Assembly: GCF_015680235.1 (NCBI RefSeq)
Contig: NZ_JADLJL010000034.1
Coordinates: 1 to 50,504, forward strand
DNA: 50,504 nt
Source of the DNA: Pseudomonas guariconensis
GTDB taxonomy: Bacteria > Pseudomonadota > Gammaproteobacteria > Pseudomonadales > Pseudomonadaceae
Direction of reading: 5' to 3'
Numbering within the stretch: position 1 is the stretch's first letter; every line of letters starts with the position of its first letter. The position numbers and the translations under genes were made by a program. The notes beneath the pieces are model-generated. The model saw only the letters and a list, made by a program, of their open reading frames with translations. It was not told the origin of the DNA and did not search any database. Positions 15,494-24,306 of this stretch are shown here, piece after piece.

Positions 15494-16746
15494 GCGCCGA
15501 CGAACCCTTTGGCGGCCCACGCCATGCCACGGCCGACCCTCAGGCGCTCAAGCGAGCCCTGCACCGTTTCGTCATCGACGCCATGGAGGACAGCGGCCGC
15601 AACCTGCTCGAAGGCGCACGGCCGGCGCTGACCCAGTTCGTCATGGAACAGGTGGGCGACTACATCGCGCGCCTGCACCTGGCCCTGTCGCGCTACGAGA
15701 CCGAGCGCCTGGCCGAGGAACTGGTGGACGAGCTCACCGGCTTCGGCCCGTTGGAGGTGTTGCTGCGCGATCCCAGCGTCACCGAGATCCTGGTCAACGG
15801 CCCGCACCGGGTATTCGTCGAGCGGGGCGGGCTGCTGCAGCGCACTGACCTGCGCTTCATCGATGCGCACCATGTGGAGCGGGTGATGCAACGCATCCTC
15901 GCACCGCTCGGTCGGCGCCTGGACGAGTCTTCGCCGATGGTCGACGCGCGCCTGCCCGATGGCAGCCGGGTCAATGCGATCATCCCGCCGGTGGCGCTGG
16001 ACGGGCCCTGCCTGTCGATCCGCAAGTTCCGCCAGGACATGCTCAAGAGTGCCGACCTGCTGGCTACGCGGGCCATCGACCAGGCGATATTCGATTTCTT
16101 CGAAAATGCCGTGGGGCGCCGTTGCAACATCCTGGTCAGCGGCGGCACCGGCACCGGCAAAACCACGCTGCTCAACATCCTCAGCCAGATGATCGCGCCC
16201 CATGAGCGTCTGGTGACCATCGAGGACGTGGCCGAACTGCAACTGCATCACCCCCATGTGGTGCGACTGGAAACCCGTCCACCGAATGCCGAGGGGCATG
16301 GCGAGATCAAGGCCAGCGAGCTGATCCGCAACGCGTTGCGTATGCGCCCGGACCGCATCCTGCTCGGCGAGATCCGCGGCGCCGAGGTGCTCGATGTGCT
16401 CACCGCGATGAACACCGGGCACGACGGGTCGATGAGTACGGTGCACGCCAACACCGCCCAGGATGCCTTGCTGCGCCTGGAGACCCTGGTGGGCCTGACC
16501 GGGCGGCAGATCGCCGAGAAGACCCTGCGGCAGATGATCTGCGCGGCGCTCGACGTGGTGATTCAGCTGACCCGCCTGGCCGATGGGCGCCGCTGTGTCA
16601 GCGAAGTGCTCGAGGTCGTCGGGGTGCGCGATGACGTGTATGTCACCAACACCTTGTTCCGCCTTGACCGACGCGGCGGCGACAGTTTCCTGCGCGAGGC
16701 GCCGAACCCGGCGGGCGCCAAGCTGCGCAACGAGGGCCTGTTGTGA
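15490..16746 (+). CDS. tadA: Flp pilus assembly ATPase TadA/CpaF
   Basis: This 418-residue cytoplasmic secretion ATPase of the GspE/VirB11 superfamily powers pilus assembly. Walker A is GGTGTGKTT (residues 218-226). An Asp box (VTIEDVAELQL), a Walker B region (RPDRILLGEIRGAE) and a His box (GSMSTVHANT) follow. The N-terminal domain (FGPLEVLLRDPSVTEILVNG) is typical of CpaF. It overlaps tadZ by four bases and tadB by one. Confidence 0.97.
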   Translation: MSADEPFGGPRHATADPQALKRALHRFVIDAMEDSGRNLLEGARPALTQFVMEQVGDYIARLHLALSRYETERLAEELVDELTGFGPLEVLLRDPSVTEILVNGPHRVFVERGGLLQRTDLRFIDAHHVERVMQRILAPLGRRLDESSPMVDARLPDGSRVNAIIPPVALDGPCLSIRKFRQDMLKSADLLATRAIDQAIFDFFENAVGRRCNILVSGGTGTGKTTLLNILSQMIAPHERLVTIEDVAELQLHHPHVVRLETRPPNAEGHGEIKASELIRNALRMRPDRILLGEIRGAEVLDVLTAMNTGHDGSMSTVHANTAQDALLRLETLVGLTGRQIAEKTLRQMICAALDVVIQLTRLADGRRCVSEVLEVVGVRDDVYVTNTLFRLDRRGGDSFLREAPNPAGAKLRNEGLL

Positions 16747-17624
16747 TGGGCCCGCTGTTGCTGGGGTTGTCGCCGCTGCTGCTGGGCATCGCCTTGCTGC
16801 TGTGGCGCCTGGGCCTGCACAAGCGTGGCGAGGAGCGCATCCTCCAGCGCCTGGGGCGTGCCTACCAGGCGGTGCGCACGGGTAACGCCCGGCGCGATTG
16901 GCTCGACCCGCTGTTGCAACGGGCGGGGCTGGCCCCGGGCGAGCTCAGCCTGCGTCCATGGCTGCTCGGCTGGCTGGTGGTGGTCGCACTGGCCGCATGG
17001 CTGGCCGGCTGGGTCGCGGCGCTGATGCTGCTGGTGGGGCTGCCGCTGCTTGGCTACCTCTACCTGAGCCTGCGCTATCGCCGCCGGGTGGCGCAGATCA
17101 TCACCCAGTTACCTGGCTTGCTGGACTACAGCGTGCGCAGCCTCAAGGCCGGGCGTACCTTGAGCGACGCGGTGCTCGGTGGCATCGACGGCACCCGCGA
17201 GCCTTTGCGTTCGGCCATGGGCCGGGTGCGGCGCAATGTACAGCTGGGCGTGCCCCTGGAAGAGGCGGTGAGCGAACTGGCAGAGTTGTACGAGCAGGAC
17301 GAGCTGCGCCTGTTCGCCCTGGGGCTGCGCATCAACCAGCACTATGGCGGTAACGCCAGCGAGCTGCTGGAGAACCTGATCAAGCTGATTCGCGAACGTG
17401 AACAGGGGGCGCGTCAGCTCAAGGCCATGACCGGTGAGACACGGGTCACGGCATGGATTCTCGGCGCACTGCCGCTGGCGATGGTCGGCTACTTCCTGTT
17501 GGGCAATCCGGGCTACCTGCTGGCCATGTGGCGCGACAGCCATGGGCAGATGATGTTGTTGTTCGCCTTCGTGTTGCAGGCGGTCGGTTGCCTGGTGCTC
17601 TGGCGCATGATGAGGAGCCTGTGA
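16746..17624 (+). CDS. tadB: Flp pilus inner-membrane platform protein TadB
   Basis: This 292-residue protein has a T2SSF domain and hydrophobic segments at residues about 3-20, 75-105 and 235-290. It is the inner-membrane partner of TadA together with TadC. The ATG at 16746 overlaps the tadA stop (TGATG); an in-frame GTG at 16743 would add one residue. SVRSLKAGRTLSDAV and RINQHYGGNASELLENL are typical of the family. Confidence 0.95.
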   Translation: MGPLLLGLSPLLLGIALLLWRLGLHKRGEERILQRLGRAYQAVRTGNARRDWLDPLLQRAGLAPGELSLRPWLLGWLVVVALAAWLAGWVAALMLLVGLPLLGYLYLSLRYRRRVAQIITQLPGLLDYSVRSLKAGRTLSDAVLGGIDGTREPLRSAMGRVRRNVQLGVPLEEAVSELAELYEQDELRLFALGLRINQHYGGNASELLENLIKLIREREQGARQLKAMTGETRVTAWILGALPLAMVGYFLLGNPGYLLAMWRDSHGQMMLLFAFVLQAVGCLVLWRMMRSL

Positions 17625-17626
17625 CC

Positions 17627-18514
17627 ATGGCCTTGCTGCTCTGTGCCTTGTGCCTGTTCGCGGCGTCCGTTCTGTTTGGCGTCCAGGCCCTGCGCCAGTT
17701 GCGTGCAAGGCAGCTGGTCGCCCGCCGCCTGCAGGGGCGGTTGGTGCGTGAGGAACGCCTTGGGGACTGGCTGCATTGGTTGGGCAGTACCTCGCTGGGC
17801 CAGCGTCTGCAGCAGCTCGATGGCGAAACCCAGGCCCTGCTGGACCGGCTGGGCTGGCGCCGCAGCCGCCAGCGAGCCTTGTTCGCCGCCCTGCAATTGG
17901 GGCTGCCGGTGGTGGCGGTGGCCTTGGCGCTGTTGCTGCAGCATGGCCTTGCCGGCGGCCGTGTCGGTTACTGGCTGGTTCTGCCCTTGTGTGCCCTGTG
18001 CATCGGCTACCTGTTGCCCAAGCGTGTATTGGCGGTGGCGGCGTTGCGGCGCCAGCAGCGCATCGCCCTGGAGGTGAGCCTGTTGATTCCGCTGTTGCGC
18101 ATCCTGTTCGAGACTGGCCTTGCGGTGGAGCAGGCGCTGCGAGTGCTCAGCCATGAGGGCCGCACCCTGGTGCCGGAGATCAGCGAGGAGCTGCGTCTGG
18201 TCCTGCAACGGGTGGACTCGGGCCTGGCTTTGGGCCCGGAGCTGGAAAAGACCGCCCAGCTTCTGGCGGTGGACGAGCTCATCGACACCTGCGTGATCCT
18301 GCGCCAGTTGCTGGTGCAGGGCAGCGGCGCGATGAAGTCGCTGCAGGCGCTCAAAGCCCTGCTCGACGACCGGCGCCTGACCCGCCTGCAGGAACGGGTC
18401 TCGAAGATGTCGGCGAAGATGTCGGCCGTGATGATGATGTTCTTGTTCCCGGCCTTGCTCATTGTCCTGGCCGGGCCGGGGTTCACCGCACTGACGCGGG
18501 CCTTGGCGTCCTGA
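17627..18514 (+). CDS. tadC: Flp pilus inner-membrane platform protein TadC
   Basis: This 295-residue T2SSF-domain membrane protein partners TadB. Hydrophobic segments lie at residues about 3-20, 90-110, 118-140 and 270-292. The T2SSF core contains ALEVSLLIPLLRILFETGLA and KMSAKMSAVMMMFLFPALLI. GAGGAG lies ten bases before the ATG at 17627, two bases after the tadB stop. The longer in-frame extension upstream lies inside tadB and is not coding in this frame. Confidence 0.95.
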   Translation: MALLLCALCLFAASVLFGVQALRQLRARQLVARRLQGRLVREERLGDWLHWLGSTSLGQRLQQLDGETQALLDRLGWRRSRQRALFAALQLGLPVVAVALALLLQHGLAGGRVGYWLVLPLCALCIGYLLPKRVLAVAALRRQQRIALEVSLLIPLLRILFETGLAVEQALRVLSHEGRTLVPEISEELRLVLQRVDSGLALGPELEKTAQLLAVDELIDTCVILRQLLVQGSGAMKSLQALKALLDDRRLTRLQERVSKMSAKMSAVMMMFLFPALLIVLAGPGFTALTRALAS

Positions 18515-18529
18515 GGGGAGGGGAAGTGA

Positions 18530-19201
18530 ATGAAAGCGATCCTGTTGTTCACCGGCCTGTTGCTGCTTGGCGGCTGCGCGGGCCAACCACCTGAAGGCAT
18601 CGCCCGGTTGCTGGGCACGCCCGCGTGCGGCAAGCCCAACGCTGATCAGCAGTTGGCCCTGAACCTGGCCGACGAGGTGCTCAACGACGGCCGCCCGCAT
18701 GCCAGCCTTGCGCACTTGCAGCAGTTGCCGGACGACCTCGATCAGGTGCGCCTGCGCAAGGCGCGCGTGCTGCGTTTGCTGGGGCGCAGCGAGGCCGAGC
18801 CGTTGTACCGCAGCCTGCTGGGCGGCTGCCTGGCGGCAGAAGGCGAGCATGGCCTGGGGCAGCTTGCCTCGGCCCGTGGCGACGATGTGCAGGCCCTGCG
18901 CAACCTGCAACGGGCCGTGCGCCTGGCGCCGACCGACGAGAAGGTGCGCAACGACCTGGGCGTGGTGCTGATGAACCTGGGCAATCACGAGCAGGCGCGG
19001 TTCGAGTTTCTCACGGCGATCGAACTCAAGGACGACAACCCATTGCCGGCGGTCAACCTGGTGACCTTGTCGCTGGTCGAGGACAACTGGCAGCAGGCCA
19101 CCGATCTGGTGGCCCGGCTGCGGCTCAAGCCGGAGCAGTTCGCCGAGGCGCAGGCACGGGCCAGGCAGTTGAAGGCGACCGGGCGTGGCACGGTCGGTTG
19201 A
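18530..19201 (+). CDS. tadD: Flp pilus assembly TPR lipoprotein TadD
   Basis: This 223-residue lipoprotein has lipobox LLGGCAG (Cys16). Tetratricopeptide repeats span residues about 40-190, clearest at ALRNLQRAVRLAPTDEKVRN and DLGVVLMNLGNHEQARFEFL. TadD is proposed to act as a pilotin-like factor for the RcpA secretin. GGGGAAGTG is a good ribosome site just before the ATG at 18530. Confidence 0.93.
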   Translation: MKAILLFTGLLLLGGCAGQPPEGIARLLGTPACGKPNADQQLALNLADEVLNDGRPHASLAHLQQLPDDLDQVRLRKARVLRLLGRSEAEPLYRSLLGGCLAAEGEHGLGQLASARGDDVQALRNLQRAVRLAPTDEKVRNDLGVVLMNLGNHEQARFEFLTAIELKDDNPLPAVNLVTLSLVEDNWQQATDLVARLRLKPEQFAEAQARARQLKATGRGTVG

Positions 19202-19220
19202 GGGCGAGGAGGGCGTAGCC

Positions 19221-19481
19221 ATGTACAAGTTGTTGATGACCTTGGCCCTGGTGGCCAGCCCCTTGCCGGCCCTGGCCGACGAGCCCCTTCGCCAGGCGCC
19301 GCCGGATTCGGCTGCAGAAGCCTGGTTGCGTGTGCAGGCGAGCAACCAGCAGGCCTCGCCCAGGGTGCAAGTGCAGACCGCGGCGGAGCGGGATGCCTCC
19401 ATGCAACGTTGGCTGGACAGCTACAAGTATCCGATCCCCGAGGTATTCCGGTGGCAGAAGGTGAGTTCGTCGGATGATTGA
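19221..19481 (+). CDS. DUF3613 secreted protein of the Tad locus
   Basis: This 86-residue protein has a signal peptide (MYKLLMTLALVASPLPALA) and a C-terminal conserved block ending YKYPIPEVFRWQ. It corresponds in place and type to PA4298, the DUF3613 protein after tadD in P. aeruginosa. GAGGAGGGCG precedes the ATG at 19221, so the frame open from 19185 (inside tadD) is not used. Its function is unknown; location suggests a periplasmic accessory of Flp pilus assembly. It is the last gene of the rcpC operon. Confidence 0.85.
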   Translation: MYKLLMTLALVASPLPALADEPLRQAPPDSAAEAWLRVQASNQQASPRVQVQTAAERDASMQRWLDSYKYPIPEVFRWQKVSSSDD

Positions 19482-19489
19482 AGGCCACG

Positions 19490-19800
19490 CCGGCCTCTGT
19501 AGGCGCGGGCTTGCCCCGCGATTACCGGCGTGGCCGGTGCCATGCAGCGCATTGGATGACTCGCGGGTAAACCGTTCTTGCAGGGTTGGATGGTCGGGGC
19601 TGCGATGCAGCCCATCGCGGCACAAGGCCGCTCCTACAGGGGCGGCGCGAGCAGGTTCTTGTGGGAGATTACCCAGCCCTTCGGGCTGCGCTGTCGCGCA
19701 GAGAACAAGCGGCTAGCGCCGCCCCCCTGTGGGAGCGGGCTTGTCCCGCGAACACCGGCGCCGCCGGTGCCATGCAGCGCTTTTACAGGGGAGGCGCAGG
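19490..19800. repeat. Cluster of REP elements and a composite repeat
   Basis: The 331-base gap between the DUF3613 gene and pprB is filled with repeats. Two REP copies at 19505-19550 and 19736-19780 share CGGGCTTG, CCGCGA, ACCGGCG and GCCGGTGCCATGCAGCGC. A different element at 19680-19716 (TTCGGGCTGCGCTGTCG, then GCAGAGAAC) recurs at 38496-38532, matching 32 of 37 bases. No gene was seen here. Confidence 0.8.
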
Positions 19801-19812
19801 CCACGGGGCGGT

Positions 19813-20589
19813 TTAATGGGCGGTAAAGCGCTGGTGCACCGGCGACGAGCGTGGCGCTAGCGCCAGGGCCAGCTGCGTGCGGTTGTGCATGTGGGTCAGG
19901 CGTAGCACCTGGGAGACGTACAGCTTCACGGTGTTCTCGGTGATGCCCAGTTCACAGGCGATCTGGTAGTTGGTCTTGCCCTTGCCCACCAGCCTGGCGA
20001 CTTCCAACTGACGCGGCGAGAGCTTCTCGAAGGCCGGCGGCAGCTCGGGCTCGGCTTCCTCGACATCCGTTGCGCGCCGATGCAGGCCCTGCCCACGGGC
20101 TTTTTCCAGGTCCTGGTAGAGCCCATCGATGGATTCGGCCAGCTCCTGCAGCCGCTGGTTGAGGTTGCCCAGTTCCCGCACGTTGCGGCGTCGCTCGACC
20201 AGCGCCTGCTCCTGGCGGCGCACGCCTTCGAGCAGCTCCTTCAGGTCGATGGGCTTTTGGTAATAGTCGACAAAGCCTTCGCGCAGCGCGCGGATCACGT
20301 CCTGCTTCTCGGCGCGGCCCGTCAGCATGATCGCCTCGAACACGCGCTGGCGGCCATTGATCCCTTTCAATGCACGGACCATCTCGACGCCATCGATGTC
20401 GGGCATGTCCAGGTCGCAGAGTACCAGGCCGATCTGCTCGTCGGCCTGGTAGCTTTCGATGGCCTCGATCGCTGAGTGGGCCGGGATGCAGGTGTAACCA
20501 TTGCCTTCAAGAAACTCGCATAACTCTTCGACAACCAATGGCTCGTCATCGACAACCAGTATTTTTACGGCGCTGGTGTACTTGTTCAC
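19813..20589 (-). CDS. pprB: Two-component response regulator PprB
   Basis: This 258-residue regulator has an N-terminal REC domain (Asp14/Asp15, phosphoacceptor Asp59 in LCDLDMPD, Lys in YYQKPID), a coiled-coil linker (residues about 130-175) and a C-terminal LuxR-type helix-turn-helix (LSPRQLEVARLVGKGKTNYQ, ITENTVKLYVSQVL). In P. aeruginosa PprB activates flp/tad, the CupE pili and the BapA adhesin. The GTG at 20589 has GGGAG seven bases upstream and is chosen over an upstream TTG at 20661. It is flanked by REP repeats on one side and fppA on the other. Confidence 0.93.
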   Translation of the reverse strand: MNKYTSAVKILVVDDEPLVVEELCEFLEGNGYTCIPAHSAIEAIESYQADEQIGLVLCDLDMPDIDGVEMVRALKGINGRQRVFEAIMLTGRAEKQDVIRALREGFVDYYQKPIDLKELLEGVRRQEQALVERRRNVRELGNLNQRLQELAESIDGLYQDLEKARGQGLHRRATDVEEAEPELPPAFEKLSPRQLEVARLVGKGKTNYQIACELGITENTVKLYVSQVLRLTHMHNRTQLALALAPRSSPVHQRFTAH

Positions 20590-20702
20590 GATCAACTCCC
20601 TGTTCGCTTCGGCCGTCGCATCTGTGCCCTGGCCGCCTAAGAAAGTAGTCGCACTTTGCAATTATGTACAAGAGTTGTACAGGCGAAATGACCACTAGGT
20701 CA

Positions 20703-21173
20703 CTATTGAATCCATACCGCAGTCAACAGGAACCCCATCAACACGTACGGAGCGAAGGGTTGTTTGTCGCCGACTTCCTCGGCCAAGGCTTGCAGGCGCT
20801 TCTTCACCTTGGGGTTGAGCAGCAACCAGAGCCTGCGCCGGCCCAGCAACCAGGCGACCACGGTCAGCCCGGCCCCTATGAAGGTGCCCAGGACATATTG
20901 CGGGCTGGTGGCCAGGGCCAGGGCGCCCATCAGCTTGACGTCGCCGGCGCCGAAACGGCCGAGCATGTAGCCGGGCAGGGTGAGCAGCATGACGATGGCC
21001 AGCGCCCAGCCCGCCTCGCTGGCATCGGCGCCGATCCAGCTGTGGCCGGTGCCGAACAGCCAGGCCAGTGCACAGGCTGCGACACCCAGGGTGAGGGTGT
21101 TGGAAAGCTGGCGTTCACGGAGATCTTGTTCGGTGCACAAGGCAAGCCACATCAGGAGAACAATGCTTTGCAT
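20703..21173 (-). CDS. fppA: Flp prepilin peptidase FppA (TadV/CpaA)
   Basis: This 156-residue integral membrane aspartate peptidase of family A24 cleaves Flp and the TadE/TadF pseudopilins. The two catalytic aspartates are in TEQDLRERQLSN and GAGDVKLMGA. It lacks the N-methylation domain of PilD, as expected for the Tad-specific class. The ATG at 21173 is preferred to a TTG two codons earlier. It lies on the same strand as pprB, 113 bases upstream of it. Confidence 0.93.
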   Translation of the reverse strand: MQSIVLLMWLALCTEQDLRERQLSNTLTLGVAACALAWLFGTGHSWIGADASEAGWALAIVMLLTLPGYMLGRFGAGDVKLMGALALATSPQYVLGTFIGAGLTVVAWLLGRRRLWLLLNPKVKKRLQALAEEVGDKQPFAPYVLMGFLLTAVWIQ

Positions 21174-21247
21174 TGGCAAATTGCCATCCCTATTCGTTGA
21201 ACGGTTCTATGCTTTCAGCAAGTGTCATAGTCAGGGTAGACGCGAAC

Positions 21248-21682
21248 ATGAAAGCAAGCCTGGCGAGACGGCAAAAAGGCGCGGCAGCCATCGAGTTTGT
21301 CGCAGTCTTCATGGTGTTCTTCGCAGTGTTCTACGGATTGGTCAGCTACGCGCTGCCGATGCTCATGTTGCAGTCGTTCAATCAGGCCACCAGCGAGGCG
21401 GTACGCCGCTGCGTGGCGCTGGAGCCGGGCAGCGGCAGCGCTGGCTACGAGGCCCTGGCGCGCCAGGTGATTGACCAGCAACTGGCGTGGATGCCTGCGG
21501 CGCTGGGCTTCACTGCCGCCAGCCATGCGCGGGTGGCGTTGGTAGACAATCTGCTGACGGTCTCGATCGACTACCCCCGAGAGCAATTGACCAATGTGCT
21601 GCCGGTCCTGGTGCTGCCTGTGATAGGCGAAGTACCTCGATTGCCCGAGCACTTGCAGGCCGAAGCGAGCCTGCAACTGTGA
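21248..21682 (+). CDS. tadF: TadE-like pseudopilin TadF
   Basis: This 144-residue protein has a pseudopilin N-terminus: KGAAAIEFVAVFMVFFAVFY carries Gly, then Glu, then a hydrophobic helix typical of TadE/TadF. The remaining residues form a small periplasmic domain. The ATG at 21248 directly precedes the leader; an earlier in-frame ATG would add an unlikely extension. The stop overlaps the pprA GTG start. The position between fppA and pprA matches PA4294. Confidence 0.85.
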   Translation: MKASLARRQKGAAAIEFVAVFMVFFAVFYGLVSYALPMLMLQSFNQATSEAVRRCVALEPGSGSAGYEALARQVIDQQLAWMPAALGFTAASHARVALVDNLLTVSIDYPREQLTNVLPVLVLPVIGEVPRLPEHLQAEASLQL

Positions 21683-24306
21683 CGGGCCTGTTCGACCGCT
21701 GGCTGGGGACGCCGCCGCTGGCATCCGAGCCCGAGGTGCCCGCGGCGGTCGGCCTGCAGCTGTGGCTCGACCCGCAGGGCGCCGTGCTGCGGTTGTCCGG
21801 CCCCCTGCGTACGCTACTGGCATTGCCGCTCAAAGGGGGTGGCCGCGTGCACGACCACCTGGAGCGGCACAGCTGGCTGGTGCTCGAAGGGGAACCCGCA
21901 GACTGGCAAGGGCAACCGCTGGACTTGGATTTCCATACGGTCACCGGCCACCCGCTGCGCACCCGAGGCTGGCTTATGCGCCAGGGCGAGGGTTGGTTGC
22001 TGCAGCTGTTCGATATCGGTGACTTGCTGCTCGAAAGTGCCCACGCCAGGCAGGCCCAGGAGCACGCTCAGCTGGCGCTGGAGATTGGCCGTGCCGTGCG
22101 GGAGTGTAGCGAAGACCACTTGGTGCCCTGCGTCACCGAGCAACTGCAACAACTGGCCGAGCGCTGGCAGGTGCGGGCGCTGCGTGTGCTGTTGCACGAA
22201 GCCGCAGGTTGGCGCAGCTTCGCCGACAATGCGTGCGATTGGCCCTGGCCCGAGGATGCGCGCCTGCAACCCTGGCTGTCGGCACCGCGCCTGGACGGTG
22301 TCGTTGCGCCTGAGTTGCTGGCGTTGTGCGGCGGCGTTTCGCTGAGTCTCCTGCCGTTTTGCGAAGGCTCGGACATCCAGGCCTGGTTGCTCTGTGCCGG
22401 CGGTACGATGCCCGGGGGCGAAGGCCCGAACAGGGTGTGGCATGCCCTGGCGCAGACGTTGCTGAGCCGCTACCGCCTTGCCCGGTTGCAACGCCAGGCC
22501 CACTACCTGGATGAGCTGCAGCAGCAGTTGGGAGCCGGTTGGTGGGCATGGTCGGCCGAAGGTGGCCTGCACCTGGACCCGATCTTGGCATCGCGCTTCG
22601 AGCTGCCCAGCCAGGCTGGGTTGGAACACTGGCTGGCTCGCCTGCACCCGGCCGATCGTGAGCCGGCGCAATTGGCCCTCGAGCAGGCCCGCAGCGGTGC
22701 GGATCTGAGCCTGAGCGTGCGAATACCGCAAGGCGACGAGCAGGCGGTGAGTTGGTTCCATTGGGTAGGGCGTTGGCAGAACCGCCAGCTGCAAGGTTTT
22801 CTACTCGACATCAGCGCACTCAAGGCCCAGGAGCTGCAGGCGGGCGCGGCCCGGGCACGCCTGGAAAACCTGATCGCCAGCTCGCCAGCGGTGATCTACA
22901 TCCAGCGCTATGCCGAGGGCGCGCTGCACAGTGAATTCTTCAGCGCCAGCCTGATGCCTCTGCTCGGCTGGGCGATGGACAGCGAGCAGGCCCGCCAGCC
23001 GGGCCTGGCGGTTCACCCGCAGGACCGCCCGCTGTGGCTCGAGCGTACCCGCACCCTGCTGCGCGACGGCCAGGCCCGTTGCCGCTACCGGCTGTGCGAC
23101 AACCTGGGCGGGTATCACTGGGTGCTGGACGAAGCGCGCCTGTTGCGCAATGACCTCGGCCAGCCGGTGGAGGTGGTCGGCCTGTGGCTGGACGTCACTG
23201 AGGCGACCGAGGCCGCCGAGCGGGTGCGCCAGAGCGAGGAACGCTATCGCGTGTTGGTAGAGGACTCCCCGGCGATGATCTGCCGCTACCGCCCGGACCT
23301 TGGCCTGGTGTTCGGCAATCGGCCCTTGGCCGATTACCTGCAATGCGCACCGGCCGACCTGGTGGGCATGAACCTGGGCCAGTGGCTGTCGGACGAGCAG
23401 CGCGAGGCATTCCTGGCACGCCTTGCGGCGCTGACCCCGGAGCACCCAGTGAGCAGCGCGGAGATCTGCCTGCAGTTGCCCGGCCGCGAGCATGCCTGGT
23501 GGGTTTGGGCCGACCGCGGGCTGTTCGACGAGCACGGGCGGTTGTTGGAGATCCAGGCCGTGGGCCGCGACAACACCGAGGTGCGGCGCAGCCAGCGGCA
23601 ATTGTTCCAGGGCGCCAAGATGGCCACCCTGGGCGAGCTGACCACCGGCTTGCTGCACGAGATCAACCAGCCGCTCAACGTGATGCGCATGGCCACCGCC
23701 AATGCGCTCAAGCGCCTGGAAAACGGCACGGCCGAGCCCGCTTATCTGCAAGACAAGCTGCACCGCATCGAGACGCAGATCGAACGCACCGCACGCCTAG
23801 TGGACCATATGCGCGTGTTCGGTCGCCGCTCGGAGATCGAACGCCAGTGCTTCGTCGCCTGGGGGGCAGTGGCCGAGGCGGCGGCGCTGCTGCAGGACAA
23901 CCTGCGAGGCAAGGGGGTAAAGCTGCGCATCGAAGTGCCCGACGAGCAGCCTGCGGTGCTCGGGCATCAGGACCAGCTGGAGCAGGTGCTGATCAACCTG
24001 ATGATCAATGCCCGCGACGCGTTGCTCGAACAGCGCCGGGGCGAGGGGTGGATCAGCATTCGCCAGACCGTGCAGCCCGGGGAGCTGTGCCTATGGGTAG
24101 AGGACAACGGCGGCGGTATCGACCCTCGGCTGTTGACCCGCATCTTCGAGCCGTTCTTCACCACCAAGCCGGCAGGGGTGGGGACCGGCTTGGGGTTGTC
24201 GGTGAGCTATGGGATTGTCGAAGGGATGGGCGGGAGCTTGAGTGTGGTTAACGGGGCGGAAGGGGCGTGTTTCAAGGTTTGTTTGCCGACTCACATCACC
24301 AGTTGA
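21679..24306 (+). CDS. pprA: PAS-domain sensor histidine kinase PprA
   Basis: This 875-residue histidine kinase is the cognate sensor of PprB. The N-terminal half is a degenerate sensory region (residues about 1-280); PAS/PAC folds follow at about 290-380, 395-510 (IYIQRYAEGALHSEFFSASL) and 520-640 (YRVLVEDSPAMICRYRPDLG). The HisKA box holds His660 (TTGLLHEINQPLN). The ATPase domain has an N box (LMINARDALLEQ), G1 (WVEDNGGGIDP), F box (FEPFFTTK) and G2 (GTGLGLSVSYG). No clear transmembrane segment is seen, so the signal is likely cytoplasmic. The GTG at 21679 overlaps the tadF stop (GTGA). The 3' end overlaps the 3' end of the convergent tadG by 16 bases. Confidence 0.92.
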   Translation: MTGLFDRWLGTPPLASEPEVPAAVGLQLWLDPQGAVLRLSGPLRTLLALPLKGGGRVHDHLERHSWLVLEGEPADWQGQPLDLDFHTVTGHPLRTRGWLMRQGEGWLLQLFDIGDLLLESAHARQAQEHAQLALEIGRAVRECSEDHLVPCVTEQLQQLAERWQVRALRVLLHEAAGWRSFADNACDWPWPEDARLQPWLSAPRLDGVVAPELLALCGGVSLSLLPFCEGSDIQAWLLCAGGTMPGGEGPNRVWHALAQTLLSRYRLARLQRQAHYLDELQQQLGAGWWAWSAEGGLHLDPILASRFELPSQAGLEHWLARLHPADREPAQLALEQARSGADLSLSVRIPQGDEQAVSWFHWVGRWQNRQLQGFLLDISALKAQELQAGAARARLENLIASSPAVIYIQRYAEGALHSEFFSASLMPLLGWAMDSEQARQPGLAVHPQDRPLWLERTRTLLRDGQARCRYRLCDNLGGYHWVLDEARLLRNDLGQPVEVVGLWLDVTEATEAAERVRQSEERYRVLVEDSPAMICRYRPDLGLVFGNRPLADYLQCAPADLVGMNLGQWLSDEQREAFLARLAALTPEHPVSSAEICLQLPGREHAWWVWADRGLFDEHGRLLEIQAVGRDNTEVRRSQRQLFQGAKMATLGELTTGLLHEINQPLNVMRMATANALKRLENGTAEPAYLQDKLHRIETQIERTARLVDHMRVFGRRSEIERQCFVAWGAVAEAAALLQDNLRGKGVKLRIEVPDEQPAVLGHQDQLEQVLINLMINARDALLEQRRGEGWISIRQTVQPGELCLWVEDNGGGIDPRLLTRIFEPFFTTKPAGVGTGLGLSVSYGIVEGMGGSLSVVNGAEGACFKVCLPTHITS

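Noticed and set aside
19490..19800. Possible CRISPR array
   Set aside because: The repeats are palindromic REP elements with irregular spacing and no unique spacers of constant length; no cas genes are present.
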